Origin: a virus
Virus record (IMG/VR): IMGVR_UViG_3300005663_000116
Location: 1 to 38,608 of that record
Direction: 5' to 3' (one strand)
DNA: 38,608 nucleotides
In this document: one piece after another, positions 11,816 to 21,436 of the stretch
Position numbering within the stretch: position 1 is the first letter of the stretch
Layout: every line of letters begins with the position of its first letter
Position numbers and translations under genes: made by a program
Notes under the pieces: model-generated
Told to the model about the DNA's origin: nothing
Seen by the model: the letters and a program-made list of their open reading frames with translations, nothing else
Databases searched by the model: none

Positions 11816-14800
11816 CTAAACAGTTAATGATCCAGTTGCGCCGGACGACGCAGAGACGTTGCCAATAAACCCTGCTAAAATACCCGCCACACTTGACACT
11901 GCGTCGGACGACCCAACAAACAAAACTTCATTTATTCCTGGTGACGACGCAGACGACGTAGCAGACGCAGAACCCACAAAGGCTATCAAGTTACTGAGAC
12001 TACCAGTCGTGGTAGACACAGCGTTGGCCGCACCTGCAAGCGTCCGCTTAATTAAAATATCGTAGCCAAGCAACCAAGAATCGAAACCATCGCGAACAGC
12101 ATAAATTTCAAATCGCAATTGTTTTTGAAGTGCGCCGTTGTCTGAAATTTCAAACGCTTCAGTATACTCGTAAGCGGTCCCCGCTATTCCAGTAACAGTC
12201 CGAGCAAGAACGTCGTCTTCGTCATAAACCTTAATTGTATACGTAGTGCCTGCTTCTGGACCGTAGTCCGTTGCGTCAGTGTGCAGCACAATTGTTCCGA
12301 CTTGCGTCGCGTGTGTCCTGTCACGATGTGCCCATGTAATCTCAAAGCCCCCTGTAATCGCTGTAGATAGAAATGTTGGGTACGACTCAGTATTGAACTT
12401 CAAATTGCCCGGTGGATATGGTCTGATGAATCTACTATCAAGTAAATCTGCTGTTTGTGTTGACGCTGATGCTTCGAGGAGTTGCCCGTTACCCGTTCTT
12501 GGTAAAATCTTAAACGCGGGCTGGTCACCGTCTGTATATTCTGTTTCTATATTAACATACCCGTCGCCAATGAAATATACGAAATCGCCTAGCGCATGTG
12601 CCTCAGGCACTGTATCAAATACGCCCCGTTCTACTGTGACTTGATTGTTGTCTGTATCTACTGATACAACTTTTACCATTTCGTTACCAATCACCGCGTA
12701 GCTGTCGTCTAACACTGATGTTAACCCAAATGTATTTTCAATATCAATTGTTACGTTCTGTGCTTCTTTGAACATGCCCGTTGTCAATGTGGCGTTGAAC
12801 GCAAACGCAGCGACGCCTTCCGAATTAAACGGAAGCGACCCAGATTGCTGCATAAAAGTTTCAAAATCCAACGAATCAGAAGTGGGTGGCGCAACAGCGA
12901 GCAACAAAAATCCACTAGCATCGGGATAGTCTGCGTCAACAACACTTTGATTTTCGATGTCGTTTACAAGTATCCAATATGGTATTTCGATTATATCAAT
13001 ATTAGAGATATCAAGCGCATCGTTGACTGGGTCTGTCCACTCTGAATCTGGCGGATCGGCGTAAACCGTTTCAGCAGTTGAAAACGCATCCTCAATACAT
13101 GTCATATACACTTCTGTTTTTTGCAAGCTACCATAGTCTACATCTATGACCCGTACAATCATCTGAACAATACCTAATTCCGCCCAAGATAACTTAAACA
13201 CGTCATTTGGTTTCAAATGTGACATTTGTCTGGTGCACCTTAATCTTATTGACGCAAGCATTGACGACGCTAATTTCAACTCTCGTTCAGCAATCTTATT
13301 TGCCAAACTTGCATTACAAACGCTATAATGATTTAAGTTTTGTTCAATTATGTTGTTGTTCTGTTTTTCAATCAACGCAAGGTCTTGCGCCATCACGGGG
13401 CGCGGCTTATTCTCAATTTTGTCCCACCAATTTACAGTTACTTGGTTAATGACCTCGCCATACGAGGGCCTCGCAAATTCTTCGACAGCTATTATATGAT
13501 TTTCATCAAACGTTTCTGGTGCTACAGATAGTATCCTAAAAAATAAATCACTTCTGCTACTTGATGGTGTAGTCCAACTCGCACCAAAATCATCTGATTT
13601 TACATAGGTTCCTCCTGTGTACCCATAAGGCGGTCCAGACTCCGCAGTGTACGTCGAAATTTCAAAGTTTATTGACGTTGCCACGCCGGGCGTAGTAATG
13701 TAAAACAAAACCGCATACTGCGAACCGTCAGTCAAAACAATTTCTCGGTCTAGCGTAATAATAACCCACCCGAGAGTGTCTGTTAATAAATCGTCTACTG
13801 ATAGCATATCTGAACCTTCTACAGTTCCTGTTGCCAGCACATTACCGTTTGGCAATCCCGCTGTTGTACTTTGAATTTCTACTTGTACAGACACCGTATC
13901 GTCCGACCCGAGTTTCACAGATACTCTCTGTGTAGCAAACGTACTACTTGGCGTAAACGTTTGGCCTCTTTGCTGCTCTTCTGGGTCTACGCCTGCTTGA
14001 AATGATATTAATGTTGGATTGCCTGACGGTATAAGCCCGCCGTACGCCGTTGACTCGTCTATAACGGGCAAGTCCGGATCTCGTGTAAGTGACAGCACCC
14101 ACTTGCCTGTTGACAAATCCTGATACAGAAACCCTGCAATTGTCCTGAGTATGCTACCTATAAAATCTTCAATGGGCTCGGTCTGATCCCACAACAATGA
14201 TAGCCCGAACTCTTCATCAAAAAGAATATCCGCCGCAAGTTCAAAAGATGTTGAACCGATATCAGAAGTCTCAAACCCAAGGCCCCAATCATTATCAATC
14301 AAACATTCTCGTATAATGTGCGCCGCGTTAAGATCATCACCATCGTCTGTACCGCCCCTTATTACCGCTTTTGTAATATTCCATTGCGCGTCGCCATTGA
14401 CTTGTTTCAAAAGTCTGCGGCAGAAAAAAGCCCACGGCTTCGGGTACGGACTTGTACCTACATAGACTTGATTTAAGACAAAGCCCATTGACCCCCTAAA
14501 CGCAGGTAAATTCGCATCAAGTTTAGACACTAGATATGAATTCTGAGTTTGATCTGATGCTCCAAAAAGTAAATCTACACCACCTCTAACGCCACCTTCT
14601 TTTTGATTGCCACCAAAAAGATTTGATGAGCTTATTGTTATCGTATGGTTTGGTGCATTACCCTCTGCTAAATATATTTCAAACATAGCATCATAGGCGC
14701 CTCCCGCAGCTTCAACCCAAATGCCACCACTATTAAAGTATACTGAGCCCCCTGTGTAACTACCTGTTTGATTTAACCGCCAATGCACAGTAGACCCACT

Positions 14801-15301
14801 CGGTCTTATTACTATAGCATACTTTGTGCCCGTCGCTAAAAACACCTGACTATCAAATGCAAAACTCATCCACGTTCCGCCTGCTGTTGTTGGGATAGAC
14901 ACTGTGGTTATTGAGTTGCTTGTTGCGATAATATTGCTGTCATCTGGCTCACTATTAACATCTACGCCTTGTATATTTACGACTGTTGTACCAATAATGC
15001 CCGCGCCTCTAAGTAGTTTCAATTTAACTAATATTGCATAATACCCAGACCCAGAAACTGTGATTGTTTGCGCCGCCCAGAATACATTCGACGAACTAAC
15101 ATGCAAATCATCTCCAGATGTATAACTGTCTTTTATAATTAAATCGGGATGTAGCACTGCTGGAATCCATGCAACTTTCTCGCCGACGCGAATACGTTCA
15201 ACTGCGTCCATGTTCTTATGGCCAACGACCATGTGCATTCCTAGTGAATACTCGTGACCAACAGTAACTCTCTGCTTTTTCCTGCCGCCAAATAACCCCA
15301 T
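11816..15301 (-). CDS. Lambda J-like tail tip / receptor-contact protein
   Basis: The 1161-residue protein starts MGLFGGRKKQRVTVGHEYSL after CGAGGTAACTATG. The core INxAHIIRECLxDxxWGxG, FGLSLLWDQTEPIEDFIGSI, LYQDLSTGKWVLSLTRD is characteristic of the central tip proteins at the end of siphovirus and GTA tails. Two jelly-roll-like modules (about 55-213 and 430-590; signatures ATGTKYAIVI and LTDGSQYAVLF) interrupt the core and may bind surface glycans. The C-terminal ~70 residues are four copies of the 20-residue repeat (FVGSASATSSAS, FVGSSDAVSSVAG, FIGNVSASSGATGSL). It is the last gene of the tail operon. Confidence 0.85.
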   Translation of the reverse strand: MGLFGGRKKQRVTVGHEYSLGMHMVVGHKNMDAVERIRVGEKVAWIPAVLHPDLIIKDSYTSGDDLHVSSSNVFWAAQTITVSGSGYYAILVKLKLLRGAGIIGTTVVNIQGVDVNSEPDDSNIIATSNSITTVSIPTTAGGTWMSFAFDSQVFLATGTKYAIVIRPSGSTVHWRLNQTGSYTGGSVYFNSGGIWVEAAGGAYDAMFEIYLAEGNAPNHTITISSSNLFGGNQKEGGVRGGVDLLFGASDQTQNSYLVSKLDANLPAFRGSMGFVLNQVYVGTSPYPKPWAFFCRRLLKQVNGDAQWNITKAVIRGGTDDGDDLNAAHIIRECLIDNDWGLGFETSDIGSTSFELAADILFDEEFGLSLLWDQTEPIEDFIGSILRTIAGFLYQDLSTGKWVLSLTRDPDLPVIDESTAYGGLIPSGNPTLISFQAGVDPEEQQRGQTFTPSSTFATQRVSVKLGSDDTVSVQVEIQSTTAGLPNGNVLATGTVEGSDMLSVDDLLTDTLGWVIITLDREIVLTDGSQYAVLFYITTPGVATSINFEISTYTAESGPPYGYTGGTYVKSDDFGASWTTPSSSRSDLFFRILSVAPETFDENHIIAVEEFARPSYGEVINQVTVNWWDKIENKPRPVMAQDLALIEKQNNNIIEQNLNHYSVCNASLANKIAERELKLASSMLASIRLRCTRQMSHLKPNDVFKLSWAELGIVQMIVRVIDVDYGSLQKTEVYMTCIEDAFSTAETVYADPPDSEWTDPVNDALDISNIDIIEIPYWILVNDIENQSVVDADYPDASGFLLLAVAPPTSDSLDFETFMQQSGSLPFNSEGVAAFAFNATLTTGMFKEAQNVTIDIENTFGLTSVLDDSYAVIGNEMVKVVSVDTDNNQVTVERGVFDTVPEAHALGDFVYFIGDGYVNIETEYTDGDQPAFKILPRTGNGQLLEASASTQTADLLDSRFIRPYPPGNLKFNTESYPTFLSTAITGGFEITWAHRDRTHATQVGTIVLHTDATDYGPEAGTTYTIKVYDEDDVLARTVTGIAGTAYEYTEAFEISDNGALQKQLRFEIYAVRDGFDSWLLGYDILIKRTLAGAANAVSTTTGSLSNLIAFVGSASATSSASSPGINEVLFVGSSDAVSSVAGILAGFIGNVSASSGATGSLTV

Positions 15302-15355
15302 AGTTACCTCGTATTATTGGTAGGCTGGTATTAACTAATAACAACCAAGTAGTAA

Positions 15356-15706
15356 TTACATTCTCACCTGAACCGCTACTGACTTCAAGTCACCATACCA
15401 TACGACGTTCGGTCCTGTGATATACCTCTTACCGAATAATACTTGAATCGCCCTACCTTCGTCGGCTGTCGGTACGCTAAATTGTTCAATACCCGCCGGG
15501 GGCGAGTGACGAGGCTTTGGTGGTTTCTTTGCAGTTAGCGCACCAACTGCCATTGACAGTGCCATCATTATTACAATATTAATTATGAAGCTGACTGGAT
15601 CAAATGCCACCTGCGACTTATGGATTTGATTTTGAACGATAGACACATTCTCGGATGTTACCAAATCCTGACGTATAACGTGATTGCAACTATCTGAGCT
15701 AGCCAC
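15356..15706 (-). CDS. Tail assembly protein preceding the tip protein
   Basis: The 116-residue product has a hydrophobic segment (VSFIINIVIMMALSMAVGAL) followed by a Pro/Lys stretch and then TADEGRAIQVLFGKRYITGPNVVWYGDL. The last part matches the GR-x-I-x-V-x-FG...GPNVVWYGDL signature of small proteins encoded just before J-like tip proteins. It probably helps assemble the tip. The best start is a GTG with a poor RBS; the frame is open for 16 codons upstream without a standard start, so the N-terminus is uncertain. Confidence 0.65.
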   Translation of the reverse strand: MASSDSCNHVIRQDLVTSENVSIVQNQIHKSQVAFDPVSFIINIVIMMALSMAVGALTAKKPPKPRHSPPAGIEQFSVPTADEGRAIQVLFGKRYITGPNVVWYGDLKSVAVQVRM

Positions 15707-15799
15707 GATCCGTTTGGCTTGTGATTTAGACTTAAATCTAGCTTTAGAATCAAAATTTTAAGGCTTTGTAATATTAACTTTAACGTTTTAGGCTGGTAA

Positions 15800-15820
15800 C
15801 TTGTAGCTTGTAGCTTGTGA
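15800..15820 (-). repeat. 7-base tandem repeat (CTTGTAG) x3
   Basis: Three units lie just after the stop of the hub gene, in the leader of the 15356-15706 gene. The minus strand reads CTACAAG repeats. The rest of the 118-base gap is AT-rich with no convincing gene. Confidence 0.6.
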
Positions 15821-15824
15821 TTTA

Positions 15825-16706
15825 TCATAGTATCGCGTCACCTTCAAACGGGTTCTTATTTGGCAAATACGGGTACCCGCCGTAGTTTAATTCGTTTGCG
15901 AATTTGTTCCTGCACGTTGCTCTCGCCCAATCACAACCGGCTCTTGCAGTAAACGCATCACCAACTTCGAGTGACGCTACAGCGCGTGATACTCTAATCG
16001 TTGTACCCTCGTGAAAAACTATTTTCTGGTTCATCGAAAAATCGTTAGTTCTAAATGATCCGCCCAAGAACCATCCGTCAACTTCTGTCCCGAACTCCGT
16101 TGCAGTTATTGTTACACTGTCTACAGTAAGAACAGTCCCAGTGACAAAGAAATCTGTATCTGCTTTGAGTATACCACAACGAGTAGAATATAGCGCAAGA
16201 CCACACGTTCGCTGGTATTTCAACATTAGCCCAAGCCGCTTTATACTTACTGTTCTGAGCCCCGCAATGATACCCGCGCGCTTAGGATTAAACTTAACCG
16301 CCCGTACAAACCCGTCCCAATATGTAACAAAGTCCGTCGGTGAGTAGTTGTGACGCCTGTATATCGTAAGCTGTACGGGTCGCTCAATTGGTCCGTTCCT
16401 GAAATTAATTACGAACGAATTATTGATTGCTACTTCTAATTCTAACTGTGTCTTTAACGAGTTGGCATTAAGGTTAATATTACCACGTTTAATTAGTACA
16501 GCTTGATATGTTCTGCCGCTAAACAGGATGTCCGAATCACTACTTGTAAACGCCCAAAAGTTAGTATCTGCTTCGTTAAACAAATACAACTCTTCAGGGC
16601 CAGCGTTTGTCAAACTCCGCTCGTCACCCGTGTATCCCGAAATAGTTATCTTAGCCAGCGCTGTTGAGACGCCACTGATTATGCCAGCTATGCTAACTGT
16701 TGCCAT
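15825..16706 (-). CDS. Tail hub protein, DUF2163/phage BR0599 type
   Basis: The 293-residue protein has the DUF2163-type N-terminal half (ELYLFNEADTNFWAFTSSDSD, PVQLTIYRRHN, YWDGFVRAVKF) and a C-terminal BR0599-type end (GCDWARATCRNKFANELNYG, GYPYLPNKNPF). Relatives are the GTA baseplate hub and lambda gpL-type minor tail proteins. Cysteines in QRTCGLALYSTRCGI and GCDWARATC are at the positions that coordinate an iron-sulphur cluster in such proteins; cluster binding here is inferred. The RBS is CGAGGATAAACAATG, preceded by a 7-base tandem repeat. Confidence 0.82.
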   Translation of the reverse strand: MATVSIAGIISGVSTALAKITISGYTGDERSLTNAGPEELYLFNEADTNFWAFTSSDSDILFSGRTYQAVLIKRGNINLNANSLKTQLELEVAINNSFVINFRNGPIERPVQLTIYRRHNYSPTDFVTYWDGFVRAVKFNPKRAGIIAGLRTVSIKRLGLMLKYQRTCGLALYSTRCGILKADTDFFVTGTVLTVDSVTITATEFGTEVDGWFLGGSFRTNDFSMNQKIVFHEGTTIRVSRAVASLEVGDAFTARAGCDWARATCRNKFANELNYGGYPYLPNKNPFEGDAIL

Positions 16707-16783
16707 TGTTTATCCTCGTATACTGTACAGTGATATGTTTTGTTATTTGTTTCGTGTTGTTAGTTTTGTTTGTGTGTTGTATT

Positions 16784-16832
16784 GTGTTTTGTGTTTTGTG
16801 TTTTGTGTTTTGTGTTTTGTGTTTTGTGTTTA
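16784..16832 (-). repeat. 7-base tandem repeat (GTGTTTT) x7
   Basis: About seven units follow directly on the stop of the 16830 gene and lie in the leader of the hub gene. The minus strand reads AAAACAC repeats, without G, so the mRNA would be unstructured. The flanking sequence to 16745 is of the same simple composition. Confidence 0.75.
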
Positions 16833-18590
16833 TGCAGTGACGGGCTGTTTGTCAATCATAAACGGACAAGTTATATTGACCTGAAAATTATCTCCAATAC
16901 GGCCCGTATTGTTAATACGCGGAATACCAAAAGTTATTCTGCCCAAGTTTATGGCACGAAACGCAGTGGTTATCGTATCCGAGTTTTCGAGAAGAGCACC
17001 TATGCCCGTGCCGAGTGCGTCTTGTGACCTAATACTAAAATTACCTACAACGCGAAATGATGACGTTGTCCCCAACTCATGCTGATTTGCTACGCCAAAA
17101 TCAACGCTGGCCAAATACCAAACGTCGTCGGCGGGAGTTGTACGAGGATCATTATCAAAACGCACGACGAAACTATTGGTGTCTGCGATGCCCTGAAAGT
17201 AGCTCGTTATTTGATTCGCCGTGCGTTCATAAAATCCTATCGTTCGTTGTGCTACGCTGAGTTGCCCTGCCGTGGACGACGTGGCTACAACAGACCCACC
17301 CAATACGCCCGCTAAAGCCCCAACAGTACCAGAACTTGCGGTCACAACACCAACTAAATTTTTAGTTGCCAATAGAGAACCCCCTACACTTGATGCTGCT
17401 GTAATAGTTGCAGCAAATTGTGTTGTGACTAATAGGGGGGGGGTACTTACATTTGATACGCTAAGTGCAGAGCCATTTAATTGTATAGTAAACGATAAAG
17501 ATGCAATGACACTAGAATTTACAGCCACTGAACTAACTAGCGATGTCATGACTGACAAGACCGCGATGCCCCTAGAATTTGCAATCACTAAGCCATCTAG
17601 CTGTGTAGCGATGGACAAAGACGCGACTGCACTTGAAGTTGCAAATACTGAACCAGTTAACGGAGCAACAAATTCACTCGCGCCAATATCCCACGTTCCA
17701 GTGATCGTAGCTCGCGTTGCACCCTTGTCGATTGAAACATTAATTTCTGGGTATGTGATCACACTGAGTGTTGCGCCTTCGTCTATTAAATCTGCACCTG
17801 CCTTGAGCAGTAAATCCGTGTCAGCAAATGTTGTTGTAGCATTTACAAATTGATCAGCAGTTACAAGATTTGCTATGCCATTTGCACCTTCGTCATCGCC
17901 CGTGCCGTCGGAAGTTCCATTGTAATCAAGTGTACCCGTAGTATCTTTTAGATCCCCCTGTAAATTATCAAATGCAGCGTTATTCGTAATGACATAATCC
18001 GCGTCCCCAATACGTATTCCTCCAAAAGCAGCATGGTCAAGACTGTTACATTTGTAAATGGTGTTTTGAAGAATGTTACCACCATCAGCGGAAAAACCAT
18101 GTATCCCGTCGATACCGAAGCCGTAAACTAAGTTACGATAAACATTCGCTATAGATGCTATGTCCATACCGAAGTCAAAAGAATTATTAGCGTGGTTGTT
18201 ATGGACTATGTTGTGGCGAACTTGATTATTGCCAGCTTGGAATATTAATATACCATTTCTATCATTAGCTCCAGGACCTTTTACTTCGAGCCATGAGACT
18301 TCAACACGTTCATCATTCATGAATACAACATGATTAAGCCCAGAAACCTCTATCCGTGCATTACCAGCAGCACTCACTTCATGTGCTCTGCCGTCATGTT
18401 CAGCACCTGACCGTGCCGTTAAATGTGGATATTCAGATGCAGTATATACTACACCACTAAATGTTACGTTTGTAAAAACCTCAGCCTTACACTCACCCTG
18501 ATGGAAATGGGCATTATCCAGAGCATCTTCCCACGCCTGGATAGTAGTGTATGTTTCGCTTGTGCCAAGTGTCTCTAGGGCGTTCGGCAT
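16830..18590 (-). CDS. Beta-helix protein fused to repeats and a tail-terminator-like domain
   Basis: Three parts are visible in 586 residues. Residues ~1-308 are a right-handed beta-helix with NxI/NxV ladders (NNQVRHNIVHNNHA, NVYRNLVYGFGIDGIHG, NILQNTIYKC, YVITNNAAF) and the closing motif WDIGASEF. Residues 311-447 are seven ~20-residue repeats (LTGSVFATSSAVASLSIATQ type). Residues ~452-582 match the tail terminator at 32092-32556 (TNSFVVRFDNDPRTTPADDVW against TNSYVVRYDNDPRDTPTDDVW). It is probably a tail-attached receptor or glycan-binding protein, with the terminator fold as anchor; this is inferred. The ATG lies 12 bases after GGAG. Confidence 0.8.
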   Translation of the reverse strand: MPNALETLGTSETYTTIQAWEDALDNAHFHQGECKAEVFTNVTFSGVVYTASEYPHLTARSGAEHDGRAHEVSAAGNARIEVSGLNHVVFMNDERVEVSWLEVKGPGANDRNGILIFQAGNNQVRHNIVHNNHANNSFDFGMDIASIANVYRNLVYGFGIDGIHGFSADGGNILQNTIYKCNSLDHAAFGGIRIGDADYVITNNAAFDNLQGDLKDTTGTLDYNGTSDGTGDDEGANGIANLVTADQFVNATTTFADTDLLLKAGADLIDEGATLSVITYPEINVSIDKGATRATITGTWDIGASEFVAPLTGSVFATSSAVASLSIATQLDGLVIANSRGIAVLSVMTSLVSSVAVNSSVIASLSFTIQLNGSALSVSNVSTPPLLVTTQFAATITAASSVGGSLLATKNLVGVVTASSGTVGALAGVLGGSVVATSSTAGQLSVAQRTIGFYERTANQITSYFQGIADTNSFVVRFDNDPRTTPADDVWYLASVDFGVANQHELGTTSSFRVVGNFSIRSQDALGTGIGALLENSDTITTAFRAINLGRITFGIPRINNTGRIGDNFQVNITCPFMIDKQPVTA

Positions 18591-18597
18591 TAGTTAA

Positions 18598-19323
18598 TCA
18601 ACTCCACTGCTTTCGCATCGTTATATCTGGGCGGGCTACTTTAATTTGTAATACAGGTTTATCAAATCGTGGCTGTACAATTTTTTGCCGGTCAGCAATA
18701 TCCGTCAACGTACCTCCCGACAAACCAATTTCCGTTTTGTATTCGACCTGCTTTTTCCATACGACTGCAAAGTTTACCGCCGAGTCACGAACTTCACCCC
18801 CAGCCAAGTCCGGCAACACTTCACCAGTATCCTCGTCCCGTTCTTCTACTCCTTGCCACGACTCTACTTCATCGTTGCTTGCGTCTTCATTCACAATAAT
18901 GAAATATCGCTTGCGTTCTTCTTCAGACCACAACCACGTATCATGAACCCGAACATCAGCTTCAGGAGCGAACGGCAAATCTTTCAGAACTCCAATAGGC
19001 TCAATCAACTCTTTCCACACAACCTGCGGATACAACTTGTCCATGAGAAGACGACCGATTTTGTATTGCTTAGTCGGTCGATCATATCCGAGCCAAGCCT
19101 CTCGAAGTTGTGAAGTCCACGCATCACAAAGTCTCTGCCAACCAGGGATATTCCTAAAGTTGTCTCGTTTCTTTGGGGACACCAGATCACAGCATATCTC
19201 AAGCCACTTGCGGCGGATGAGTGAGTCGCTACAGCAGACAATCGTAGACCCCACTGGACGCCAAGCGAGATACTTGGCCTTCTGTAATTTGCGTTCAGTT
19301 GTCCTTAATGCAATTTCACTCAT
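18598..19323 (-). CDS. Hypothetical tail-region protein (241 aa)
   Basis: It starts MSEIALRTTERKLQKAKYLA with GGAG about 10 bases upstream. The protein is mixed, with Trp-rich segments (VHDTWLWSEEERKRYFIIVN) and an acidic loop (EERDEDTGEVLPDLAGGE). I recognise no family. It sits between the distal-tail-like protein and the beta-helix protein, so it is likely a tail-tip or fibre-associated component. Confidence 0.65.
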   Translation of the reverse strand: MSEIALRTTERKLQKAKYLAWRPVGSTIVCCSDSLIRRKWLEICCDLVSPKKRDNFRNIPGWQRLCDAWTSQLREAWLGYDRPTKQYKIGRLLMDKLYPQVVWKELIEPIGVLKDLPFAPEADVRVHDTWLWSEEERKRYFIIVNEDASNDEVESWQGVEERDEDTGEVLPDLAGGEVRDSAVNFAVVWKKQVEYKTEIGLSGGTLTDIADRQKIVQPRFDKPVLQIKVARPDITMRKQWS

Positions 19324-19344
19324 ACTGTTTTCAACTCCGGCTTA

Positions 19345-20895
19345 TTAAGGAACTCTCATAAAGTTAGTTGCGCATTGATTGTAATGCGAACGAAGCCATT
19401 GTATCTCAACTTTGTCCGATGAAAGGCGGCACTTATCAACGAAGCAAATTTTGCAGTCGCCCGCTGAAACTGCTGCTGCCAAGTCAAGATTAACATCAAA
19501 GTCAATACGCTCTTGATCTGGGCCTAGTTCTGCGATACCTGTAATCTTTCGGACAATCAAGACGTTCGTCACTGGGAAGTAAAACCCAACGTATGTCCGA
19601 AGATCATTTAGCCCCATGTTTTTCGCAAGTAGTATATTCTCAATAGTCACAGAAGTATCTGCTGGGTCAATGTCAATACTACTTACTTGTGCCAAGTCAT
19701 CTCGGAACGTCGGGATGAGAACCGTTTTCTGTCGCCCATCAAGAGAGTACAAAAACTGCCGAAATTCCCACGCTTCTTGTTTTGTGTCATTGTAAAATAT
19801 ATGGCTTTGCGATAAAAAGTTAAATAAGCTGTCACTTACTACACTGAATACACCTGTACCATAATCCAGAGTTATCGAATCCGCGTCGCTCGACTCAAGA
19901 TGTACGCCTTCCATAAACGCCGGAACGACGAGTAGGTTTAACGAATCATAATCTGCTGCCTGCGTATACCCTGCTATATCAGTATTGTCAGTAACTGCAA
20001 ACACTGCGTCAACAAAAGCGACGGGAGAGCTGAATTTAGACTTCTGATTACGGGATACCATGTACGCTGTACGCACCGGCATAATAAGCTTAGTTCCTGT
20101 ATACGAATTCTGGACTGAATAATTTGGGTCCAACGTCAATAACGAATCTGTTACTGACAATATTGCTACAAATTCATACTCTGTTTCAGATTTCCAAATT
20201 AGTGCTTTGTTATTCGCTCTATAGTCTGCGAACGTCGTATCAACGGTAATCATTGTATCGTGCATATCTATATTCGTAGTATGCTCGATGAACTCTGACC
20301 ATACAGGAATAAGCCAAGTTTCTTTTTGGCGTGAGAACAACATAGCCTCGTATTGACTGTTCTTCTTATCCGTGTCAAAGAACAATCGTAACTTAAAAAA
20401 CTGACGTGGTGATTGGCGTGACTTGATACGTTGTTCAGTTCCATTAAACGCTTTTAAGATACTTGTTTTCCACTCAAGCGTCTCCAAAATCCCGTCGTGT
20501 GGTCTCCACTGAATCCCTGTTGCACCGAATCCGGGAATTACAGCCATCCGCGCCGTCATAGTAGACACAGCGTCAACTTGACCAACAAGACCCGGTTGCA
20601 CGTTAAGCGTAACACCAACAAGGCCAGATATCGCGGTAGCTGACCCTTCAAGCTGCGTTATGACTGACAATGATCCAGTGACACTCGACACCGCAGTAAT
20701 CATACTGCGACTCTTCGTTGCAACGCTTAAAACTGCTGACGCTGTAGCAACGCCGTTCGATACACCAGCAAGTTGTGTAGCGACGGACAACGTGCTACTT
20801 GCGCTGCTCGCCGTGGTGACGCTGCCGACTAGATTAACCCAGCTTGCACCTTGGTCGCCGTATTGAGTTGAACCTAGTTGGAATGATCCGAGCAT
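19345..20895 (-). CDS. Distal-tail-like baseplate protein with N-terminal 20-residue repeats
   Basis: Residues 21-122 are five 20-residue repeats (e.g. TAVSSVTGSLSVITQLEGSA). The remaining ~390 residues resemble phage distal tail proteins: LEWKTSILKAFNGTEQRIKS, RQSPRQFFKLRLFF, then TWLIPVWSEF, with duplicated beta segments and the ending KVEIQWLRSHYNQCATNFMRVP-type strand pair. This family joins tail tube and baseplate. The repeats are an extra module also found in four other virion proteins here. A 13-base tandem repeat lies in the leader upstream of the ATG. Confidence 0.7.
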   Translation of the reverse strand: MLGSFQLGSTQYGDQGASWVNLVGSVTTASSASSTLSVATQLAGVSNGVATASAVLSVATKSRSMITAVSSVTGSLSVITQLEGSATAISGLVGVTLNVQPGLVGQVDAVSTMTARMAVIPGFGATGIQWRPHDGILETLEWKTSILKAFNGTEQRIKSRQSPRQFFKLRLFFDTDKKNSQYEAMLFSRQKETWLIPVWSEFIEHTTNIDMHDTMITVDTTFADYRANNKALIWKSETEYEFVAILSVTDSLLTLDPNYSVQNSYTGTKLIMPVRTAYMVSRNQKSKFSSPVAFVDAVFAVTDNTDIAGYTQAADYDSLNLLVVPAFMEGVHLESSDADSITLDYGTGVFSVVSDSLFNFLSQSHIFYNDTKQEAWEFRQFLYSLDGRQKTVLIPTFRDDLAQVSSIDIDPADTSVTIENILLAKNMGLNDLRTYVGFYFPVTNVLIVRKITGIAELGPDQERIDFDVNLDLAAAVSAGDCKICFVDKCRLSSDKVEIQWLRSHYNQCATNFMRVP

Positions 20896-20937
20896 TGTTG
20901 TTTATCTTTAGTGCGTGACAAGTTGTTAGTCTTGTTG

Positions 20938-21054
20938 TTTGTCTTTGGTGCTTATCTTTGGTGCTTGTCTTTGGTGCTTATCTTTGGTGCTTATCTTTGG
21001 TGCTTATCTTTGGTGCTTATCTTTGGTGCTTATCTTTGGTGCTTATCTTTGAGT
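20938..21054 (-). repeat. 13-base tandem repeat (CTTATCTTTGGTG), about 8 units
   Basis: Seven complete units plus partial ones at each end; one unit has CTTG for CTTA. The minus strand reads CACCAAAGATAAG repeats. It fills most of the leader of the distal-tail-like gene and contains no gene. Confidence 0.8.
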
Positions 21055-21071
21055 TGTGTTGTGTCACTGAC

Positions 21072-21377
21072 CTAGGTTTCATCCTTGAGTCGCTGGGCTT
21101 CTGTTGCAAGTACCTCGTCAACAAAGTCGTTGAATGCTTTCCGGGCGTGCGTGAACACTGCCATCTTAGGGTCTTTAATCAAGCTGCGGACTTCTTCTAT
21201 TTGTTTAGCAGACAAATCAACTGACTCACCTTTGTTTATTTTCATTGCTATTTCTACAAAATCACACGTCTTCGCGTGGTTATACAAACGGTCCGCAATC
21301 GTCTTGTGGAAGTTACTACTCATTGCTGCGTTGCCGTTTATATCTCTGAGTATAATTTCTGTGAAATTTACTTGCAT
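21072..21377 (-). CDS. Hypothetical protein (101 aa)
   Basis: It starts MQVNFTEIILRDINGNAAMS after AAGGAGACGAGCGATG, one base off the cassette of the left-hand genes and the only such RBS in the tail region. The protein is mainly helical (ADRLYNHAKTCDFVEIAMKI, DLSAKQIEEVRSLI, FNDFVDEVLATEAQRL). No family recognised. Its position after the large fibre gene suggests a fibre assembly or chaperone function, which is only inferred. Confidence 0.65.
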   Translation of the reverse strand: MQVNFTEIILRDINGNAAMSSNFHKTIADRLYNHAKTCDFVEIAMKINKGESVDLSAKQIEEVRSLIKDPKMAVFTHARKAFNDFVDEVLATEAQRLKDET

Positions 21378-21436
21378 CGCTCGTCTCCTTGTACACTAAT
21401 AAATTTATTAAATCCACCACCCGACTATAATATCTA

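Noticed and set aside
11859-12644. Plus-strand open frames opposite the tip protein and other structural genes
   Set aside because: They are shadows of long minus-strand genes with clear family matches, without RBS and with low-complexity products.
15658-15828. 56-codon minus frame beginning MINHKLQATSYQ, overlapping the hub stop by ATGA
   Set aside because: It is composed of the AT-rich repeat leader and then overlaps the conserved tail assembly gene in another frame; it looks like chance.
20938-21054. CRISPR array
   Set aside because: The units are 13 bases in direct tandem without spacers.
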